From assembly GCF_000429685.1 (NCBI RefSeq), contig NZ_AUCI01000012.1, forward strand, positions 1-64,000: DNA of 64,000 nucleotides. The letters run 5' to 3'. The translations under genes and the position numbers were made by a program. The notes under the pieces were generated by a model. It did not search any database and was not told where the DNA came from. It saw nothing but the letters and a program-made list of their open reading frames with translations. Shown one piece after another: positions 1 through 8,246 of the stretch (position 1 is the stretch's first letter; each line of letters begins with the position of its first letter). The DNA comes from Salibacterium aidingense DSM 18341. GTDB lineage: Bacteria > Bacillota > Bacilli > Bacillales > Marinococcaceae.

Positions 1-680
1 CCTGTTACACCTCCGGTATAATCTTTTCCGGTCACATTTACACCGGTGTAAACATTTTTAACCTGACCCCCGTTCTTTCCGGAGAGGCCTCCCACATAAT
101 GATAATGGCCTGTGATCGTACCGCTTTCTACTCCTACATTTTCCACTTCGCCCTGTATGGACCCTGCCAATGCCCCCACATACTTATATCCCGTGATATC
201 CACATCCGTTAATACGAGGTCTTTTATAAGTCCATCATTGCTTAATAGACTGAACAACCCAATATATTCTTCCGTTTCCCGATTGATCGTCAAACCACTG
301 ATGGTATGACCGTTACCATCCAGCGTTCCGGAAAAAGATTCTATCGGCTGCCAGTTACCGGCAGCGCTTAAATCGATATCAGCCGTTAATTTAAAATCAC
401 CAGAAGGGTTAGCACGCAGCTCATTGTGTAACTCCATAGCCGAACTAATCTCTGTAACATCTGCCGCTTCAGCAGTAGACACCTGTAGAGTCTCCTGCAA
501 TCCCTTCAATGGATTCGCCATAGCATTAAATGGTACATCCTGATCCTGGCCAAGATTCACATCCTCTGATAGTTGCATCGCAGCCGGTACTACCATGGTG
601 GTTGCCAATGTGGCTGCAGAATATTTCAACCACCTATATTGACGATGCCGACTTTTTCTAACTTCTTTCATTCCTTTCAT
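1..680 (-). CDS. Exported GLUG-repeat surface protein, partial (C-terminus outside window)
   Basis: The reading frame is open from the start region to the window edge. A basic N-terminus (KEVRKSRHRQYRW) and hydrophobic segment (ATLATTMVVPAA) look like a signal peptide. From about residue 85 come repeated GLUG-type units such as YVGALAGSI and YVGGLSGKNGGQVKNVY, typical of beta-helical cell-surface proteins and adhesins. Three in-frame ATGs lie at 689, 680 and 671, each followed by AAAGGA or AAAGAA, so the start is ambiguous; 680 is chosen because AAGGAAGG at 691-698 suits it. A leader shared with the pilin operon lies upstream. A role in surface attachment is inferred. Confidence 0.75.
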   Translation of the reverse strand, partial: MKGMKEVRKSRHRQYRWLKYSAATLATTMVVPAAMQLSEDVNLGQDQDVPFNAMANPLKGLQETLQVSTAEAADVTEISSAMELHNELRANPSGDFKLTADIDLSAAGNWQPIESFSGTLDGNGHTISGLTINRETEEYIGLFSLLSNDGLIKDLVLTDVDITGYKYVGALAGSIQGEVENVGVESGTITGHYHYVGGLSGKNGGQVKNVYTGVNVTGKDYTGGVT

Positions 681-732
681 TCCTTTCATTCCTTCCTTGT
701 AAAAATGTGTGAATAAAAATACCCGCGAAGCA

Positions 733-816
733 TAAAAAACCCCGGCATTCCATATACAGTGATCCATCTCAAAAGACGGAATCACTCCATATAAAACGCC
801 GAGGTCTTCGGTAGTT
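733..816 (-). promoter_or_regulatory. Structured 5' leader with terminator, copy 1
   Basis: Read on the minus strand, the leader starts with CTACCGAAG, in which CCGA can pair with TCGG across a 5-nt loop (799-811). The same TCGG is also part of the 5' arm of a long hairpin (about 740-807) that ends in a run of T. The two foldings exclude each other, as in an attenuator. The element resembles the one at 52725-52812 in sequence and layout, including the upstream stretch ATATGTATAATA. It sits in the 5' UTR of the GLUG surface protein. The ligand or protein that would control it is unknown. Confidence 0.6.
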
Positions 817-1130
817 TTTATTCATTTGTATAAACAAATCTTTATAATACACATTTTATTATACATATTGTTAAATAGCAATGGTGGATCCTTCTTCTTA
901 GTTTTATTCTCACACTATCTACTTTACAGCCAACACTCCTAAAAAACCTTCTGTTGCTTTCTACCCTCATTAATTACTACCCTTAAATTCCAGACAAAAT
1001 AAAATACTACAACCTTGAAACTATAATTTTCTATACAATTGTATGTTTTTGGCAAAAATACCACCCTTTTATGATACAATGGTCTTAATTAATATTGCTG
1101 TAAAATAGGTGATGAATAGGAGTGGTGAAG
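817..1130. other. AT-rich intergenic region between divergent genes
   Basis: No gene is seen. On the minus strand, ATATGTATAATA near 860-875 is shared with the stretch before the pilin leader and is a likely promoter core for the GLUG gene. On the plus strand, TTGGCA with TATGAT or TACAAT about 1045-1080 may drive the lipoprotein gene, but neither spacing is ideal. Confidence 0.4.
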
Positions 1131-2096
1131 GTGAATAAACAACGAAAACAGATCCTTAAATTTTCTATTATAAGTTTATTCTTATGTGGTATTCTTTCAG
1201 CGTGTGGTGCAGGACCAGCCGTTGATGGATCAGAAAAACAGTCAGAAGATAATGCACAACAATCTACCAATGAGAATAATGAAAGTTCAGAGAACGATGA
1301 TAAGGAAGAAATAACTATTGAAATGGATGAGTTTTCTTATTCAGAAGAAGATGACAATTATCACATTGAAGGAACAACAAATTTACCGAATGACGCGATT
1401 CTATGGGTTGTATTACAGTCACAAATAGAAAAAGAATCATATGCTTATAATGACACAACGGTCGATGATGGCCATTTTGTGATAAATATAAGTGATTCAT
1501 TCAATACTTTAGTAAATGGAGAATATATTGTCACTGCTAGGTTTGGCGGAGAAGAATTAGGTCTTGACGGTAATGAAGAAATTAAAAATGCCTATGGTGA
1601 TTTTGAAGAGTTTAAGAAAAATTATAAAGTAGATGGAAAATTGATAGAAACAGAAAATGGGTACAGGGCTTATAACATTGTACTTGGAGAGCAGGAATTA
1701 ACAGAAGAATATACGGTAGAAGAGTATGAGGAAGAAAAATTAGCAGAAAAGAAAGCAAACGCCAAAGAAATAGATTATGGCCAATTGTCTAAGAATCCTG
1801 AGAGATATTCAGGTGACTTTGTAAAATTTGAGGGAAGAATTTTACAGATACAAGAAAATAATAGTACAGGAAGTACAACAATGCGTGTAGCAGTAACAAA
1901 AGATGAATTTGGATATAATCAGGATGATGTCATTTGGGTAGAATATGATGATTTTACTAAGTTTGTAGAAGGTCATACGATTGCGTTTTATGGTGAGGTT
2001 GTGGGTTCAAAAACTTATACATCACAAGCAGACTTTCAGATTACTGTTCCAGAAGTAAAAGCAGAAGATATTGAAGAAATTATAGGGTGGAATTAG
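1131..2096 (+). CDS. Lipoprotein with C-terminal OB-fold-like domain
   Basis: A hydrophobic segment ending in LSAC gives a clear lipobox, so the product is probably anchored in the outer face of the membrane. A Ser/Asn/Glu-rich acidic linker follows, then a beta-rich domain (about residues 60-165), and last a segment (about 220-320) resembling the tRNA_anti-like OB-fold domain of many Bacillus lipoproteins, with KNPERYSGDFVKFEGRI. GTG at 1131 is preferred over GTG at 1122 because AGGAG at 1118-1122 is correctly spaced. It runs opposite to its neighbours. The function is unknown. Confidence 0.8.
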   Translation: MNKQRKQILKFSIISLFLCGILSACGAGPAVDGSEKQSEDNAQQSTNENNESSENDDKEEITIEMDEFSYSEEDDNYHIEGTTNLPNDAILWVVLQSQIEKESYAYNDTTVDDGHFVINISDSFNTLVNGEYIVTARFGGEELGLDGNEEIKNAYGDFEEFKKNYKVDGKLIETENGYRAYNIVLGEQELTEEYTVEEYEEEKLAEKKANAKEIDYGQLSKNPERYSGDFVKFEGRILQIQENNSTGSTTMRVAVTKDEFGYNQDDVIWVEYDDFTKFVEGHTIAFYGEVVGSKTYTSQADFQITVPEVKAEDIEEIIGWN

Positions 2097-2125
2097 ATGA
2101 AGATGTAAGTCGTCATTATTAGTTA

Positions 2126-2161
2126 AGCCTTCATGTCAGCAATATGACGGACATGAAGGCT
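2126..2161. terminator. Hairpin between convergent genes
   Basis: A perfect 12-bp stem, AGCCTTCATGTC with its complement, and a 12-nt loop lie between the convergent ends of the lipoprotein gene and the next minus-strand gene. Only a weak T-tract follows on the plus strand, so termination in either direction is inferred from position. Confidence 0.6.
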
Positions 2162-2169
2162 CGATTTCC

Positions 2170-2397
2170 TTACACTTCGATATCGAATATTCGTCTCAAC
2201 TGGTTTACATGATATTGCATTCCAAGTTGATCGATATTCAACTCCAGGATACTATTTCGATCATTCAATTGGATATGATAATACGGTACCTGATTATTGA
2301 TCAAATTCCGTTCAACTTTTGCAACGTTCTGCTCCGACACCGGACACCGTCCGTCTTCTAACAGCAATTGTAATGTACGAAAAAAACCTTTTGGCAT
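2170..2397 (-). CDS. Hypothetical protein, 75 aa
   Basis: Small soluble protein, not recognised. A purine-rich AAAGGGG precedes the ATG. It lies just downstream of the adenine methyltransferase gene in the same direction and is probably co-transcribed. No motif or membrane segment is visible; the sequence is rich in Asn, Gln and Leu. Confidence 0.6.
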   Translation of the reverse strand: MPKGFFRTLQLLLEDGRCPVSEQNVAKVERNLINNQVPYYHIQLNDRNSILELNIDQLGMQYHVNQLRRIFDIEV

Positions 2398-2417
2398 TGA
2401 GATAAACCCCTTTCTTT

Positions 2418-3416
2418 TTAGATACTAAAATACCGCTCCACATTCGATTTCGCTGCATGAGTAAATAAGGAATGCGTGAATGGAACATCGTCATACGTGA
2501 CCAACAGATGCGCGTTGGGAAATTCGTGATACAGACTATCCAGAAGTTCCGCTAACGCTTCATGTTCTTCTTTTTCGTAATAATGCCGGTATAACGTTTT
2601 TCCTTTCCCCACATAAGGTGGATCCAGGAACAAAGTAGCTGCCGGTAGCCAATACTCTTCTTCAATGAAAGAGAATGCATCCTCATTGCTGATGGTTATA
2701 AGATGCCGCAGTTCGTGGATCGTTCGAATGCGTTGCACTAGATCTTTGGGGTTCCACCGAGATAACAATTTTTCAAGACTCCCATGCTTTCCACCGAGAG
2801 GATTCGCGTAATAAATCCCGGAATAAGCGAGGCGATTACATACGAGCATGAACCAGGCTGCATCCAACCGGGAAACATTATCATATTCCTTCTTTACGAC
2901 ATCCCTGGCTTCTTCAAAATCCTCATGGGACAAGGACCAGAACCTAATCCGATTGATCAACGGTTCCGGATCCTCAAAAATGGTGGAAAACAGCGCATAA
3001 ATGCCATAGTCCACATCATTGAGATGGGCTGCACGGAATAAACCAGCCTGCACATACGCTAATTCCAGGCTGGCTCCCCCGCAGTACGGGCTTACCAAAA
3101 CCTCGGTGTAGTCCGGATGAATATATGGATAGAGATTATTTATGACTTTGGATTTCCCTCCAGGATAGCGAAGAGGACTTAGTCGTTTCTTGAAGACATA
3201 CTGTTTCGGATTCGCTACTTGATGATTGGAGGATGCTTTTTCTTCCAGCACAAGATGAAAGGAGCGCTGTTGTTGTTCCACCTTCTCATTCCAAAAGACA
3301 AAACGATCGCAACTGTCACACCAATATCCCCGCTCGTTTTGGTCCAAGTGCTCCATATCGTTTTCGTCATATGGTTCACCGCAAAAAGGGCAGAACCAGG
3401 TTTGATCGTCTTCCAT
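2418..3416 (-). CDS. D12-class N6-adenine DNA methyltransferase with zinc-finger N-terminus
   Basis: The N-terminus carries a four-cysteine zinc knuckle (Cys9, Cys12, Cys33, Cys36). The methyltransferase domain follows: RYPGGKSK near residues 83-90 is the Dam/D12 SAM-binding motif, and FLDPPY near 263-268 is the catalytic DPPY motif. Such enzymes methylate adenine in DNA. No cognate restriction gene is nearby, so it is probably an orphan enzyme that protects plasmid DNA from restriction or marks it for regulation. ATG at 3416 has AAGGTGAT in front; the upstream GTG at 3425 is less likely. Confidence 0.9.
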   Translation of the reverse strand: MEDDQTWFCPFCGEPYDENDMEHLDQNERGYWCDSCDRFVFWNEKVEQQQRSFHLVLEEKASSNHQVANPKQYVFKKRLSPLRYPGGKSKVINNLYPYIHPDYTEVLVSPYCGGASLELAYVQAGLFRAAHLNDVDYGIYALFSTIFEDPEPLINRIRFWSLSHEDFEEARDVVKKEYDNVSRLDAAWFMLVCNRLAYSGIYYANPLGGKHGSLEKLLSRWNPKDLVQRIRTIHELRHLITISNEDAFSFIEEEYWLPAATLFLDPPYVGKGKTLYRHYYEKEEHEALAELLDSLYHEFPNAHLLVTYDDVPFTHSLFTHAAKSNVERYFSI

Positions 3417-3451
3417 TGCTATCACCTTTTTCCATGTCCTTATTTTTATTT

Positions 3452-3497
3452 AAAAGAACACGTACCGCGCCTGAATAAGAGGCAGATCGGTACGTGT
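3452..3497 (-). terminator. Terminator-like hairpin, family copy A
   Basis: ACACGTACC and GGTACGTGT form the outer stem and GCCT/AGGC the inner stem, followed on the minus strand by TTCTTTT. It lies between the two DNA methyltransferase genes. It belongs to a set of six hairpins sharing the CGTAYC/GGTRCG arms. Confidence 0.75.
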
Positions 3498-3513
3498 CTT
3501 CGTTTCGCTTCCA

Positions 3514-4917
3514 TTACCAGGCCGCTTGGAGCGGTTTTTTCGTTAATGCTTCTTTCACGCTTTGGGCAATTGCTTTTCCCAAGGAAACGGGAACCGCGTT
3601 AGCAATTTGCTGTTGCATCGCATTCAGGGTGCCTTTGAATGTAAATTGATCCGGTACATCAAACAATCTAGCGCACTCCCGTACTGTCAGAATCCTATCC
3701 TTTTCAGGATGAAGGATATGAGCCTTACGTGGATGAACAATCGACGGAGCCGGCGCTGTCTTCCTCAACCGTTTATAGAACGTGGAGTGTGTTCCATTGG
3801 GACGAATAGATGCTGGTATATCCATCACATTACCGCCCTCCGGAACGTGTTTGTACCGCTCCAACGTTTCCCCTCCTGTCGTCGTCACATCCGTTTGATT
3901 GGGAATGTCGGTATGAAGCCCCTGAAAGGCTTCCTGAACCGTCTTTTTCGGGCTGTTGTAAGGAATAGGGAGCGGGATCTTTCCCACTTTGCTACCAATG
4001 ACAAACGCTCGTTTACGGTACTGGGGAGAGCCAAACGTGGAGGCTTCCAAGACACCGGATGTGATTTCAAATTCCGCTAAAGCGGCTTCGATTTCCATTA
4101 AAAACTGGCCATCTCCCGCTGTAAGAAGCTGTGGCACGTTTTCCAGTACAAATACTTTACATTGTTTATTGGCCTTCACACTCTCGATAAAGTGCCGTAC
4201 CAGCTTATTATTAGGGTTATCCAGGAAGTGGCTGTGGCGGTTGCTGTTGGAGAAACCTTGGCAAGGACTGCCCCCGAAACAAACATCCGCTTGCGGCATC
4301 CCGGCCGGATCGAAACGAATAATATCCTGATGCTGCAACAAATGCGGAAAATTGGCCACATAAGTCTGAGTAGCATGCCGGTCTCGTTCGATGGCAGCCA
4401 CAATATGAAAATGTTCTGCCCAGGCAATATCAAACACACCGGCGCCACTAAACAAGCTGACTGCCGACAGCACTTCATCAACGGGACCTAAAACCTCATT
4501 AGGGTATCCCGGTATATTCCAGGATGGGTTCTCACGTACCACTGCAGCCAGCGCATCACGAGTGAAAGTGATCTGGCCAGTCGTTACCGGTTCGTTTTCC
4601 CGGGGGGTCTCCTGGTGACCCGTTACGGTGATATGATCGTCAAAGATTTCGATCGTTAAGTAATCCGCTCCCTGTAAGGCAGACAGAGCTTCTTTCTTAC
4701 GAATATCAATGACGGATTTCACCTTCTCTTGATACCAACGTTTTGACACGGTATTGTTGCTGTCTGATGCCGGATGAATCATAATACTTTGCGACTGAGG
4801 ATCCACCGTGTACTGGTACGATACCCCTGGTTTAAAGGCTGTCTGCATCAATTCCTGATCCTGCAGGTAAATACCCCTCTTGGATACTTTTGCTTTTCGT
4901 TCTTTGATTAAAGCCAT
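3514..4917 (-). CDS. C5-cytosine DNA methyltransferase
   Basis: Motif I is FSGAG (about residues 156-160), motif IV is GGSPCQGFSN with the catalytic Cys near 219, motif VI is ENV, motif VIII is QYRKRAF, and motifs IX-X are seen near the C-terminus (ANAVPVSLG). The 145-residue N-terminal extension begins with a short AbrB-like stretch (KVSKRGIYL) and is absent from minimal enzymes; it may be a DNA-binding or regulatory part. No restriction endonuclease gene adjoins it, so this looks like an orphan enzyme. It is followed by the adenine methyltransferase gene in the same direction. Confidence 0.92.
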   Translation of the reverse strand: MALIKERKAKVSKRGIYLQDQELMQTAFKPGVSYQYTVDPQSQSIMIHPASDSNNTVSKRWYQEKVKSVIDIRKKEALSALQGADYLTIEIFDDHITVTGHQETPRENEPVTTGQITFTRDALAAVVRENPSWNIPGYPNEVLGPVDEVLSAVSLFSGAGVFDIAWAEHFHIVAAIERDRHATQTYVANFPHLLQHQDIIRFDPAGMPQADVCFGGSPCQGFSNSNRHSHFLDNPNNKLVRHFIESVKANKQCKVFVLENVPQLLTAGDGQFLMEIEAALAEFEITSGVLEASTFGSPQYRKRAFVIGSKVGKIPLPIPYNSPKKTVQEAFQGLHTDIPNQTDVTTTGGETLERYKHVPEGGNVMDIPASIRPNGTHSTFYKRLRKTAPAPSIVHPRKAHILHPEKDRILTVRECARLFDVPDQFTFKGTLNAMQQQIANAVPVSLGKAIAQSVKEALTKKPLQAAW

Positions 4918-4951
4918 ATAATTTGATCTCCTTTACTTAGTTTTTGAACAT

Positions 4952-4997
4952 AAAAAACGTACCGAACGCACATATGCCATGTGATTCGATACGTTTT
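4952..4997 (-). terminator. Terminator-like hairpin, family copy B
   Basis: Minus-strand arms AAAACGTATCGAA and TTCGGTACGTTTT enclose an inner CACAT/ATGTG stem, with a T-run after. A conserved U-G wobble in the outer arm is shared with copies D, E and F. It lies between the 69-residue gene and the cytosine methyltransferase gene. Confidence 0.8.
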
Positions 4998-5034
4998 GAG
5001 GATTACTTTTTTATATTTTTGGGAGAGTTTCTCT

Positions 5035-5244
5035 TTAACGTCGGTAAGACACTGGACCTCTAAACTTTTCTTCAAACGTTTCCGCCTTTTTGAACACAGC
5101 ACCGTCTTTTTCCATTTCCCGCACTACATCATAAAGGGATATATCGGATTCTTGATGGTTTTTTGAATCAAGCGTTTCCTGTTTTATTTCTACTTGTTGT
5201 TGGTGCTTATTTGTAAATAATTTCCTGAATAACTTAAGGAACAT
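5035..5244 (-). CDS. Hypothetical protein, 69 aa
   Basis: Small basic N-terminus (MFLKLFRKLFTNK) that could form an amphipathic membrane-associated helix, then an acidic polar tail. GGAAGGAGC precedes the start. It directly follows the two-TM protein gene in the same direction. Not recognised. Confidence 0.6.
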   Translation of the reverse strand: MFLKLFRKLFTNKHQQQVEIKQETLDSKNHQESDISLYDVVREMEKDGAVFKKAETFEEKFRGPVSYRR

Positions 5245-5268
5245 GTTGAACAGCTCCTTCCTTTTCCT

Positions 5269-6216
5269 TTATTGTATCAAATCTTCGCCTTTTTCATCCA
5301 CTAAGTTATTAAAAGCAGTCATGATCTTAGAGATGTGTTTCTTTCTTTGTGAGACCTCCATATGCTTAATGGCCTCAGACAAAGTGACAAGCACCATATA
5401 TGGTTTATTTGGCACTTTAAAGGAAATATAGATCCTTCCATTTTTTGAGGATGATGTTTTGTTCCAAAACACGTATTGATCCCTTTGTAATATCTCTGCG
5501 TTCAAAACAGCACGGAATAAGCCATTGTTTTCATTTTCTACAACAGCAGAGGGCACATCTATATCGGGTCTAAAATGAAAATGAACAAATGTGTCCTCTC
5601 CCGATTGATCACTCATCCTTTTATTAATGAATTCAGCTAGAAATAAAACAAGTGAATAATAATTCGTTGCCTTTCCCAATTTTCCATCCTGTATGCAGAT
5701 TTTCACTTTTTCTACATTCTCTCTGTATAGTTCCAACAGTTCTTTATATTTCACTACACCATTATAGATTTCCAGCAGATTTGTAAACGTCGCTGCATCA
5801 AGTTCATATACATGTTGCTCTATGGTTTTGATATTTTCTCTTGCGGCATACGCCCCGTTAACATGTCGAATGAATATTTCCCCTTGTGTTGGTACATACT
5901 CATAACGGTATACTTGTGTTCCAATCACATAGGAAGAATGCAACTCTTTTGTTTTCTTCTCCAGTATTTTATGAGGGTCCTTTTTTGATTTCTTTTCCTT
6001 TTTTATGGCTAATCTAGGGTAAACAAACACAGCCAATACAATGCCAAGACAAACAACGCCACCAGCATCTTTGAGAGAAACCTCTTTCTCAGGTATCCGG
6101 GAAAAGATATTTTCCGCTATCCAGTACCCTAAATATCCGTAGAACAATAGAGAATAGGTACCGATAACTATAACGCTACCCATTGCTTTCCCTACATCTT
6201 TGCAAAATTTTATCAT
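5269..6216 (-). CDS. Membrane protein with cytoplasmic domain, 315 aa
   Basis: Two hydrophobic segments, about residues 12-33 and 49-68, are followed by a basic KKEKKSKKD stretch and a roughly 240-residue soluble domain that would face the cytoplasm. GGAGG precedes the ATG. I do not recognise the family. The 69-residue gene follows 24 bases downstream and may belong to the same transcript. Confidence 0.65.
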   Translation of the reverse strand: MIKFCKDVGKAMGSVIVIGTYSLLFYGYLGYWIAENIFSRIPEKEVSLKDAGGVVCLGIVLAVFVYPRLAIKKEKKSKKDPHKILEKKTKELHSSYVIGTQVYRYEYVPTQGEIFIRHVNGAYAARENIKTIEQHVYELDAATFTNLLEIYNGVVKYKELLELYRENVEKVKICIQDGKLGKATNYYSLVLFLAEFINKRMSDQSGEDTFVHFHFRPDIDVPSAVVENENNGLFRAVLNAEILQRDQYVFWNKTSSSKNGRIYISFKVPNKPYMVLVTLSEAIKHMEVSQRKKHISKIMTAFNNLVDEKGEDLIQ

Positions 6217-6278
6217 GGATTACCTCCTTTTCCCTAAAAGATCAGGGTGACTGCTTGTCCACCCTGATATCTTATACT

Positions 6279-6512
6279 TTAGATAACATCAATGAATTCC
6301 CATAAGGATGTTCGAGCTTGAATCAGTAGCGGCGGTTTCGTGAACAACCGACCGTGAGTATCGACTTTCAGCAGCACATACTCACTGTCTGTATCATCGG
6401 TCCAAAGAGCGGTAAAATACATCTCCCCGTTCTTTTCAATCAAGAACGAAACCTTATATAAGGTAGTAAGACACCGCAACCGATCCGCTACATTCTCTAT
6501 TGTCCATTCCAT
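6279..6512 (-). CDS. Hypothetical protein with MEW start cassette, 77 aa
   Basis: Small soluble protein of unknown function. Its start region (GGAGTAATCAAAAATGGAATGGA) is nearly identical to that of five other genes in the window, including radC. It lies 23 bases downstream of the DUF6094-type methyltransferase gene and is likely co-transcribed. No domain is recognisable. Confidence 0.6.
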   Translation of the reverse strand: MEWTIENVADRLRCLTTLYKVSFLIEKNGEMYFTALWTDDTDSEYVLLKVDTHGRLFTKPPLLIQARTSLWEFIDVI

Positions 6513-6535
6513 TTTTGATTACTCCTTTACATCCT

Positions 6536-7600
6536 TTATTTCAGATTGAATATACCCCGGTCACTAAAAATACGGATCAGAGATTTTGGCCTGGTGGTGA
6601 CAACCTTCTCCTCTTTCCCAGTCTTGTCGTTTATTTGCTGCTTTTCTTCTTTGACACGTTTGGTTACACCAACCAACAGATGATCGGCTCCCATTTGCTC
6701 CGGCAGCACACCGGATGCAATAGCGGTTGCAATATGAGCGGTTTTCAAAGGCATGGCAGGCGTTAACTGGACATTTTCATCCTGGTATTCCAGATCAGGC
6801 ATGGCCCGTGCCAGTCTTTCTTCAATCTCCTGTCCTTCTTCCCCGGTCATCGTGGCTTGAATATCCTGGACCGTCACTTTATTGGAACGGAATGTCAGCA
6901 ACGGAGCTGATGGTTCTTCCACGATATATTGCACTTCATGAGTATCATCCGTATCTAACGGCTTCACCGCGTGTTTACCTTTTTCTGCAGTGGTTTCAAG
7001 ACGCGTCTTAATCATTTCTTGTCTCATCTGTTTGTCTTTAGTAATGATGCCGCCTTTTTGACGGGTTCCATACACAATGACCTGCTGATACTGATCGTAA
7101 TTATCATCCGTAAAGCGGTAGACGCGAATATTGTCGAATCTTCGTGCCAATAAGTCCGCGCAATCTTTCAATACAGGCTGCGGAAGATTAAAAATGAACA
7201 ATCCGTTTGCTCCCATCCGATCCATGGTGAGATCCCGAAGGAATGTTTTCTCCATCCGCTCCTGGTCATTGTCCTGAAACGGCGGGTTTAGGTATAGCAA
7301 ACTGAACCCCCGCTCCGTGCTCACCATTTCTTCATACGAGCAATGCAGCAGATGGTCAATGCTGATATCCGCTTGTCGAGCTCTACTTTCTTCTATTTCG
7401 ACACCGTAGGATGTAACGTCTGCTCCCTTTTGCTGTAAATGCTGTTGGATAAGCTCCATCGCTCGTCCTTCTCCAGCGCATGGATCCAAAACATTGACCG
7501 GTGTATCAGCCTCAGCGGTCACCCGTTTCAAAATCCACTGCATTTCTTTCTCCGGAGTCGGGTAAAATCCTAATTTCTGTTCACTAGCCATTCGTGCCAT
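6536..7600 (-). CDS. DUF6094-like SAM-dependent N6 DNA methylase
   Basis: VLDPCAGEG (about residues 37-45) is the SAM-binding motif I, and LLYLNPPF (about 101-108) carries the NPPF catalytic motif of N6-adenine methylases. FYPTPEKEMQWILKR near the N-terminus is typical of plasmid methylases of this kind. The C-terminal 150 residues do not look like a methylase and may bind DNA or a partner. ATG at 7600 has a strong GGAGG in front. It is the third methyltransferase in the window without a restriction partner. Confidence 0.8.
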   Translation of the reverse strand: MARMASEQKLGFYPTPEKEMQWILKRVTAEADTPVNVLDPCAGEGRAMELIQQHLQQKGADVTSYGVEIEESRARQADISIDHLLHCSYEEMVSTERGFSLLYLNPPFQDNDQERMEKTFLRDLTMDRMGANGLFIFNLPQPVLKDCADLLARRFDNIRVYRFTDDNYDQYQQVIVYGTRQKGGIITKDKQMRQEMIKTRLETTAEKGKHAVKPLDTDDTHEVQYIVEEPSAPLLTFRSNKVTVQDIQATMTGEEGQEIEERLARAMPDLEYQDENVQLTPAMPLKTAHIATAIASGVLPEQMGADHLLVGVTKRVKEEKQQINDKTGKEEKVVTTRPKSLIRIFSDRGIFNLK

Positions 7601-7616
7601 TATTGTCGTCCTCCTT

Positions 7617-7970
7617 TTATTTTTGGTTATAACAAACTTTCGCAGCTTCCATGAAAGCACCGCTAATCCCTCTACCTTGCGAGAAGCGTATCGGGATTTC
7701 CAACTCTTTGGCGAGGTGTTTTGCCATCCACATCGCCTTATGGGAACACGCCCCTATCAAAACGATTACACAATCGGAGTCGCTAATCATCCGGCGGTAC
7801 TTCGGTTGTTTCGGTTTCAATGCATCGTCAAACCAAACATAAAAACCAGCTTTTTGCCCCATTTTTTGAATGGTTTCTTTCGAAGTGCCACCGATTATCG
7901 TCAGCGTATAATAGCTGCCGGCAGCCAGTTGTCGGTTCTGTTTCCACTCATTTTGTAGTACCTCATTCAT
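7617..7970 (-). CDS. DUF2325 family protein
   Basis: The region from TLTIIGGTSKETIQKM to VIVLIGACSHKAMWMAKHLAK and PIRFSQGRGISGAFMEA matches the DUF2325 pattern (a small alpha/beta fold with a conserved SHxA motif, often encoded on plasmids). Biochemical function is unknown. The gene overlaps the upstream cysteine-rich gene by 8 bases and lies 16 bases ahead of the methylase gene, indicating one operon. Its first residues (NEWKQNRQLAAGSYYTL) resemble the 36-residue ORF at 13400-13510. Confidence 0.75.
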   Translation of the reverse strand: MNEVLQNEWKQNRQLAAGSYYTLTIIGGTSKETIQKMGQKAGFYVWFDDALKPKQPKYRRMISDSDCVIVLIGACSHKAMWMAKHLAKELEIPIRFSQGRGISGAFMEAAKVCYNQK

Positions 7971-8199
7971 GTCTCACCATTCCTTCATTGTGGCGGTTCC
8001 GGTACTTGCGGCAGGCAATATGCTTGCTGCTGTGTTCCACCGGATAACGGTAGGCACACGTCAGAATGCCGTTTTTAGTTATACAAAAAGCGCAGGACTG
8101 ACATTTCGCCCTGGCGCCTCTTTTTCTCCCAAATGCTCTTACCATCGGGTTCCGATTGGCTTCACCCCAGTCGGATGAATGCAAAGGAAACATGATCAT
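7963..8199 (-). CDS. Small cysteine-rich, probably zinc-binding protein, 78 aa
   Basis: The cysteine pattern CQSCAFC followed by C and a later HIAC suggests a metal site. AAAGGTG precedes ATG at 8199. Its 3' end overlaps the start of the DUF2325 gene, supporting translation. A basic stretch GRKRGARAK precedes the cysteines, as in nucleic-acid-binding zinc proteins. Role unknown. Confidence 0.6.
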   Translation of the reverse strand: MIMFPLHSSDWGEANRNPMVRAFGRKRGARAKCQSCAFCITKNGILTCAYRYPVEHSSKHIACRKYRNRHNEGMVRHE

Positions 8200-8246
8200 A
8201 ACAGCACCTTTCTTTTTGGTTTCGTTTTTCTCTGACGAATCCGGAT

